This document shows positions 59,801 to 64,000 of a DNA stretch of 64,000 bases, piece after piece; positions within the stretch are counted from its first letter, which is position 1; each line of letters begins with the position of its first letter. The position numbers were made by a program, and so were the translations under genes. The notes below the pieces were generated by a model. The model was not told the origin of the DNA. It did not search any database and was given only the letters and a program-made list of their open reading frames with translations. This DNA is from Lingula anatina (lineage: Eukaryota; Brachiopoda; Lingulata; Lingulida; Lingulidae), in NCBI RefSeq assembly GCF_001039355.2, contig NW_019775469.1:277309-341308 (forward strand), given 5' to 3'.

Positions 59801-62462
59801 ACCACTTTGGGTAATCCATCAACGGTCACTTAGACCCCATTCCCACAGGCACCATTGGTCTTAGTAGATGGACCAAACTCTGCCTCTTTTTGTTTCCAAT
59901 GTATTTGTACATCAACAGCTTTTCTGAATTTTACCTAACACCAGGAAGAGGCATGTTAATCTATTAAGCTGATTGCACTTAGCGAGAGTCCCCGGAGTTG
60001 GATCGATTTACATAGACCAATGGTGTCTATGGGAATTGGGCCTTATTTACTCAAAGACCAAAATGAGTGCTGACCTACTGTGTCATGTGTCCTTAAGTCA
60101 GGTGTCACTGGCCTTAAATTCCAAAGTCTGTTATTAAGCAGGTCATGACTGTTGATGGATTATCAATTAACGAAAGATTTAAAGGCTTTTAAATGTATAT
60201 TATAATCATAACAAGTTATTATGATAGTTAGCTCAGTTTTCTTTCCTGTTTCATGGTACTGTTAAGTAAAAAGTTTTTTCTAAGTTAATAGATTGTTGAA
60301 AAATTGGCTTAGTTTAAAGATAGTCTTGATAACTACATAAATAGCTGAAATTTATCAATGATTCAGTAAAAAATATAGTATTTCATTTGTTGGTCTTTCA
60401 CATCTTGTCCTCTGTGTGTATTTCATGAATATGTTAATTGCTTTTGATTAATATGTCAAGAAGTTTATGAAAGATAAAAGAAGTAACAAATGGATAAATA
60501 GCATGGACTCACCTGGCCCCCTGTGGTATAAAGGCACATTCAGAACAAGTTCATCCGCTGTCTTAAATATCCCTGGATGAAATATGGCTAACCCACTCGA
60601 AAGCTTGCCACATAATCCTCTAATAGATATTGAAAAGATCCCCTGCAGGGATTACTCAGTAAGCTTTCAAGTGGGTCGGCCATATTTAATCCACGGATCT
60701 GTTAGAGACCATTCCCGCAGATATTTAGATCGATCTATGCCCCTGGGGAATCTCACTAGATTGCTGTCAGCTAACCGGCTTAAATGTCTGTCCTGCCTAC
60801 TAAAAGCTATAAGGGGGTAATTAACTTTTGTGCGCATTCGGCTCCCAGAAGCTGACAGCATTTAGTGTGAACCCCCAGGGAGTTAGATTGATCCAGATGG
60901 ATCAATCTAAATCTGTGGGAACCCAGTCTAAGATGATGGTTTTGTTTCCCAGGCATGATGGAGATCTTCCCCGAACGTTGTGCAACTCTTGCAAAGAAGG
61001 AACTGCTGTATGCAGGCCCCCTTGGCTTGGGCCTGTGGCTTATAGGCACCATATTTATAGACAGGCTCAATAATGAAAAAGCACGAGGGACGTTAGAAAA
61101 AACTGCCAATTTAATCAAAGATAAACATGTAAGTATGTTTATGGCAATGTTTTTTTTTTTTTTTTTTTTTTTTTTTTTGAATGGTTGTGGTGGTAATTTT
61201 AATCTTAATATATCTTCAGAGTGGAAAATACTTCGCTGACTTACTACAGTTATTGAAAATCTGTACAATACAATCTGTTTTGAAGAGATTGTATTTGATT
61301 AATGGCTTACTGTTGTCATGTGAGCTTGTTCTATTTTTTCCAGTTGAAGGTATGGGTATTTCCAGAAGGAACGAGAAATGCTGGGGGATCCTTTCTACCC
61401 TTCAAGAAAGGAGCATTTCACTTAGCAATACAGGGTCAGGTATGTCTCAGTCTTAAGAGGATTATTTAATGGAATTGTTGCTTTGAAAAAATCTCTAAAA
61501 GGACTGATGACCTGTTTTCTTAGCACCATCAGTAATAATCTGGAATTCTTGTCATTAGTTTGTGGAGTTCTACTCAGAAATACCTAATGGATTAAAGATT
61601 TAAAAACCACTTTCCTTCACTGTGTTCGAGCTAAGTGAAGGGTAGGCTGCTTGCATTCTCAGAATGTTTGATATTTATTAAAACACAGGTTTTGAGCTGA
61701 GTGGAAATTTCAATAATTTAAAGGATACAACTTGCTTTTAAGATATATACAAGTGCTCTGCTTCCATAACTAGCAATTTTTGTGGAAATCAAGAACACAA
61801 AAAATTTAAATAAAATAGATATCCTGATGGTGTTATTTATTAGAGTGAGAAAATTTTGATGAAGTTCATCTGCATTATTATTGATTTAGAAAATAATTCC
61901 ATGTTTCAGTTGAGTTTTTTTATTCCTTCACCAATGTTTTTATTTCATAGGTCCCAGTTGTACCGGTTGTTATGTCCTCATATTCAGAGTTTTATAACAA
62001 AAAACAGAAAAAATTCGGAACAGGTAAAATAGATAACTTAATGATTAAAGTTTTTTTGCATTATATATCTACAGTTTAGGACTGCGTCTGTGGAAATTAT
62101 TATTATTGTATCTTTAGAACATTGTTTTTGAACATTCATTCATATCACTTGACATGATAATGTTGCTGATAGGTTTTAATTCGTAGTTTAAAGATTAAAT
62201 GTAAGTTGTAGTTTTTATTTTCACATATAATTTGATAGAAAATTGAATTAAATCTGAGAAATATGCAGAAAAAATACTTTTTTTATTTTTTAATTTTTCA
62301 GGCAAATTCATCATCACAGTCCTTCCAAAAATATCCACTGAAGGCCTCACGGCAGAAAATGTGGGAGATCTTACAGAACATGTCCGTAAACAAATGCTTG
62401 ATGTATATAACGAAACATCTCTGGAATCGGCTCAAGCAAAACTTTCCAATGGTGTTAAATAA
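56877..62462 (+). CDS. AGPAT1/2-like: 1-acylglycerol-3-phosphate O-acyltransferase (275 aa, six exons)
   Basis: Exons: 56877-57061, 59638-59774, 60953-61128, 61344-61439, 61951-62023, 62302-62462, joining to 275 residues; human AGPAT1 is of similar size. It converts lysophosphatidic acid to phosphatidic acid in the ER membrane during glycerolipid synthesis. Block I NHQSSLD (residues 99-105, catalytic His and Asp), a FIDR block II, block III FPEGTRN (172-178) and block IV VPVVPVV (199-205) are all present, with hydrophobic segments near 8-22 and 36-52. Intron 1 starts with GC (CACAG|GCAAGT), a consensus GC-AG intron; phase 2 on both sides supports it. The ATG at 56877 gives MELDF, like the vertebrate N-terminus in length. 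The C-terminus ([14 protein letters not shown]) is not recognisable. Large introns 1 and 2 hold several MITEs. Orthology to AGPAT1 versus AGPAT2 is not resolved. Confidence 0.92.
57906..58248. mobile_element. MITE with GGCC..GTTTC ends, copy 2 (AGPAT intron 1)
   Basis: Opens GGCCCTCGTTTCATAAA and closes with the reverse complement of GGCCCACCGGTTTCAAAAAG. The left interior (CTGGCTAAGAACTTAATTAC) and right interior (ACCCTATCAGGAACA) match copy 1 at 33002-33201. Confidence 0.7.
59833..60042. mobile_element. Harbinger-like MITE, copy 3 (AGPAT intron 2)
   Basis: Flanked by TTA on both sides (59830-59832, 60043-60045). Ends GACCCCATTCCCACAG and, reversed, GGCCCAATTCCCATAG. Internal part is diverged from the other copies, retaining GATTGCACTTAGCGAGAGTCCCC.. 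near 59970. Confidence 0.7.
60571..60700. repeat. Long inverted repeat (hairpin-forming) in AGPAT intron 2
   Basis: The left arm (about 60574-60606, TGGATGAAATATGGCTAACC...) is the reverse complement of the right arm (about 60661-60696) with a few mismatches, around a 55-base spacer. It stands directly beside MITE copy 4. Could be another small foldback element. Confidence 0.75.
60705..60928. mobile_element. Harbinger-like MITE, copy 4 (AGPAT intron 2)
   Basis: Ends GAGACCATTCCCGCAGAT and, reversed, GACTGGGTTCCCACAGAT, flanked by TTA on the left and TAA on the right. Closely similar inside to copy 2. It ends only 24 bases before exon 3 of the AGPAT gene, so it lies over the branch-point region. 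Confidence 0.8.
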
Positions 62463-62959
62463 ACTGGACTATGATGCTTTTTTTTTATCCTTGTGTCTTA
62501 TGAAGTGTTGACTTAAAACTTGCCAAATGAAGTAGACTTTTTGACACTAATGGTTATTGTCTGTTTTTGTAAAACCATGTATTGGATTCATATATGCTGA
62601 TTAAGTGGCACATTACTGTTTGTGATTAAGGAAGAGTTAATTAACCCAGACTTTATTAATGTATTAATTGCAAAAGTCTTGACCTTTTCATTAGTAGGTA
62701 AAAGCTTAGCTCATTTAAGACTAGTGGTATTGCTTATTCAAAGGAAGGAAAGAACATGCAAGGGGTGATTGAAAAAATTTTTCATTCTGACCTAGAAAAT
62801 GTACATAGTGCTTTGCCATCTTTTGCTTTCTGAGCAGCTGTCCAGCATTTTACTTTACATAAGATGATGCATTGTCCCTCAATGCTTTTAGCATGTCTTC
62901 ATAGATTACGGTGGAGATGTTCTATAATTTTTATTTACTTTATTTTATTTCTTTCTTTC

Positions 62960-62998
<39 letters not shown>

Positions 62999-64000
62999 TC
63001 TTTATTGTTTATTTTTATAGATATACTAGATCTGTACTAGATTATTTCAATTTATTGATTTTAATATTTATTATTTTATTAATTTATTTATCATTATTTG
63101 TAGATATACTCCATCACAGCATCCTGAACTGCCATGCAGAGAGTCAAAATTTCAAATGTAGCTTTCTCAGAACACAAAAGATGAAAGACTGCTCCTTACA
63201 GGGTCATTATCAAAACTTTGCAATCGCCCCTTGCACAGTGGCAAAATATTGACTTCCTGTTGGTTAATTGAAGTAGCAGTGAAACATAAAGTATATATTA
63301 GAATAAGAACTAGTTACTACATGAGTTGTCCACTGTTTGCGACATACAAGAATAATTATATCAAAGTGCAGCTGAGAATAATATTATAATATGCTCTTTT
63401 ACGTCACAAACAGAAGACTACGAGTAGTTGTTACTGACTTATACCATGGCTGGCATATCCAACAAAAGGATAAACGCACTGAAGCATATGAAAATATAGG
63501 CAATCATCTATGCCTAAATAGTGCATTAATCCTATTGTTTGAAGTGCCAGTCATGGTATAAAATAGCTAAATGCCCGGACAACTGTTGGACAACTATAAC
63601 TTTATGGCTCTTTTTTCAAGCCTTATTAGACATAAAGGATTCTGAGAATTTCACAAATGCATTTCACTTAATGCATTTGTGCTTGATAGCAGTTCTTCCC
63701 CCTAAGAAGTTTTGTTCCTGCAAATATTAATTATTATCCTCAAACTAAAATGTTTTTGTTTTGTGATTAACCAATATAGCCAGTAAAATTGCAAAACGGT
63801 AATTGAAATATGCATCTCACCTATATACTAGATACCCCAGTAGAAAAAGTTGACTGAGTTTTTTGTGTAAGTGTTCAGCATTAATGAAATTATTTTTTGC
63901 AAATTTAGATGTGTTTTAGTATGTAGTTATGAATTTAATTGAAGACAATCCCCAGTGGTTCTTTGATTCTTTTCAGACATGTTTAAACATTTCATGAAGC
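62463..64000. other. 3' region of AGPAT gene
   Basis: AT-rich sequence with an ATT microsatellite (about 62961-62998) and no recognised gene. No AATAAA is obvious near the stop, so the transcript end is not placed. Confidence 0.5.
62961..62998. repeat. (ATT)n microsatellite
   Basis: Trinucleotide run in the 3' region of the AGPAT gene. Confidence 0.95.

Overview
The window is animal nuclear DNA. Every gene is split by spliceosomal introns with GT-AG borders (one GC-AG), exon phases join cleanly, and the families present (paired-like homeobox, EGF/VWC secreted proteins, Gal3-O-sulfotransferase-like protein) are metazoan. Short introns, AT-rich intergenic DNA, many small MITEs and the EGF gene expansion suggest a marine invertebrate (lophotrochozoan or non-vertebrate deuterostome). 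The species cannot be fixed from sequence alone.

Layout. 0-7 kb: a MITE, a small three-exon paired-like homeobox gene (155 aa), then nested DNA-transposon debris. 7-14.6 kb: a 15-exon DUF885 gene (632 aa, HExxPGHH motif). 15.3-16.7 kb, minus strand: a single-exon Gal3-O-sulfotransferase-like protein that appears to lack the usual PAPS-binding residues. 17.5-18.1 kb: a short array of a ~210-bp repeat. 19.4-52 kb: a tandem family of secreted EGF-VWC genes, all on plus and here called A (974 aa), B (867 aa), C (about 1677 aa once an exon-1 frameshift is discounted) and D (a 5'-truncated pseudogene). 56.9-62.5 kb: a six-exon AGPAT gene (275 aa) carrying several MITEs in its introns.

The EGF-VWC family is the most notable content. 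Each intact member has a signal peptide, a short EGF-like module, a low-complexity linker, a long array of 38-residue EGF repeats mostly inside one giant exon, a Thr-rich stalk, and a Cys-rich VWC-like end. The linker differs sharply: Ser/Lys-rich (SKK runs) in A and B, but seven perfect-length 13-residue Lys/Pro/Thr/Gln/Tyr repeats in C. This suggests an extracellular matrix, adhesive or mineral-associated product, which is inference only.

The locus has grown by stepwise tandem duplication: A/B including promoter and 3' flank, then a 6.5-kb duplication of the 3' half of C that made D, later hit by a solo LTR. A duplicated block inside C (33.3-40.3 kb) ending at a single N is either a recent duplication or merged haplotypes, and it affects how gene C should be modelled.
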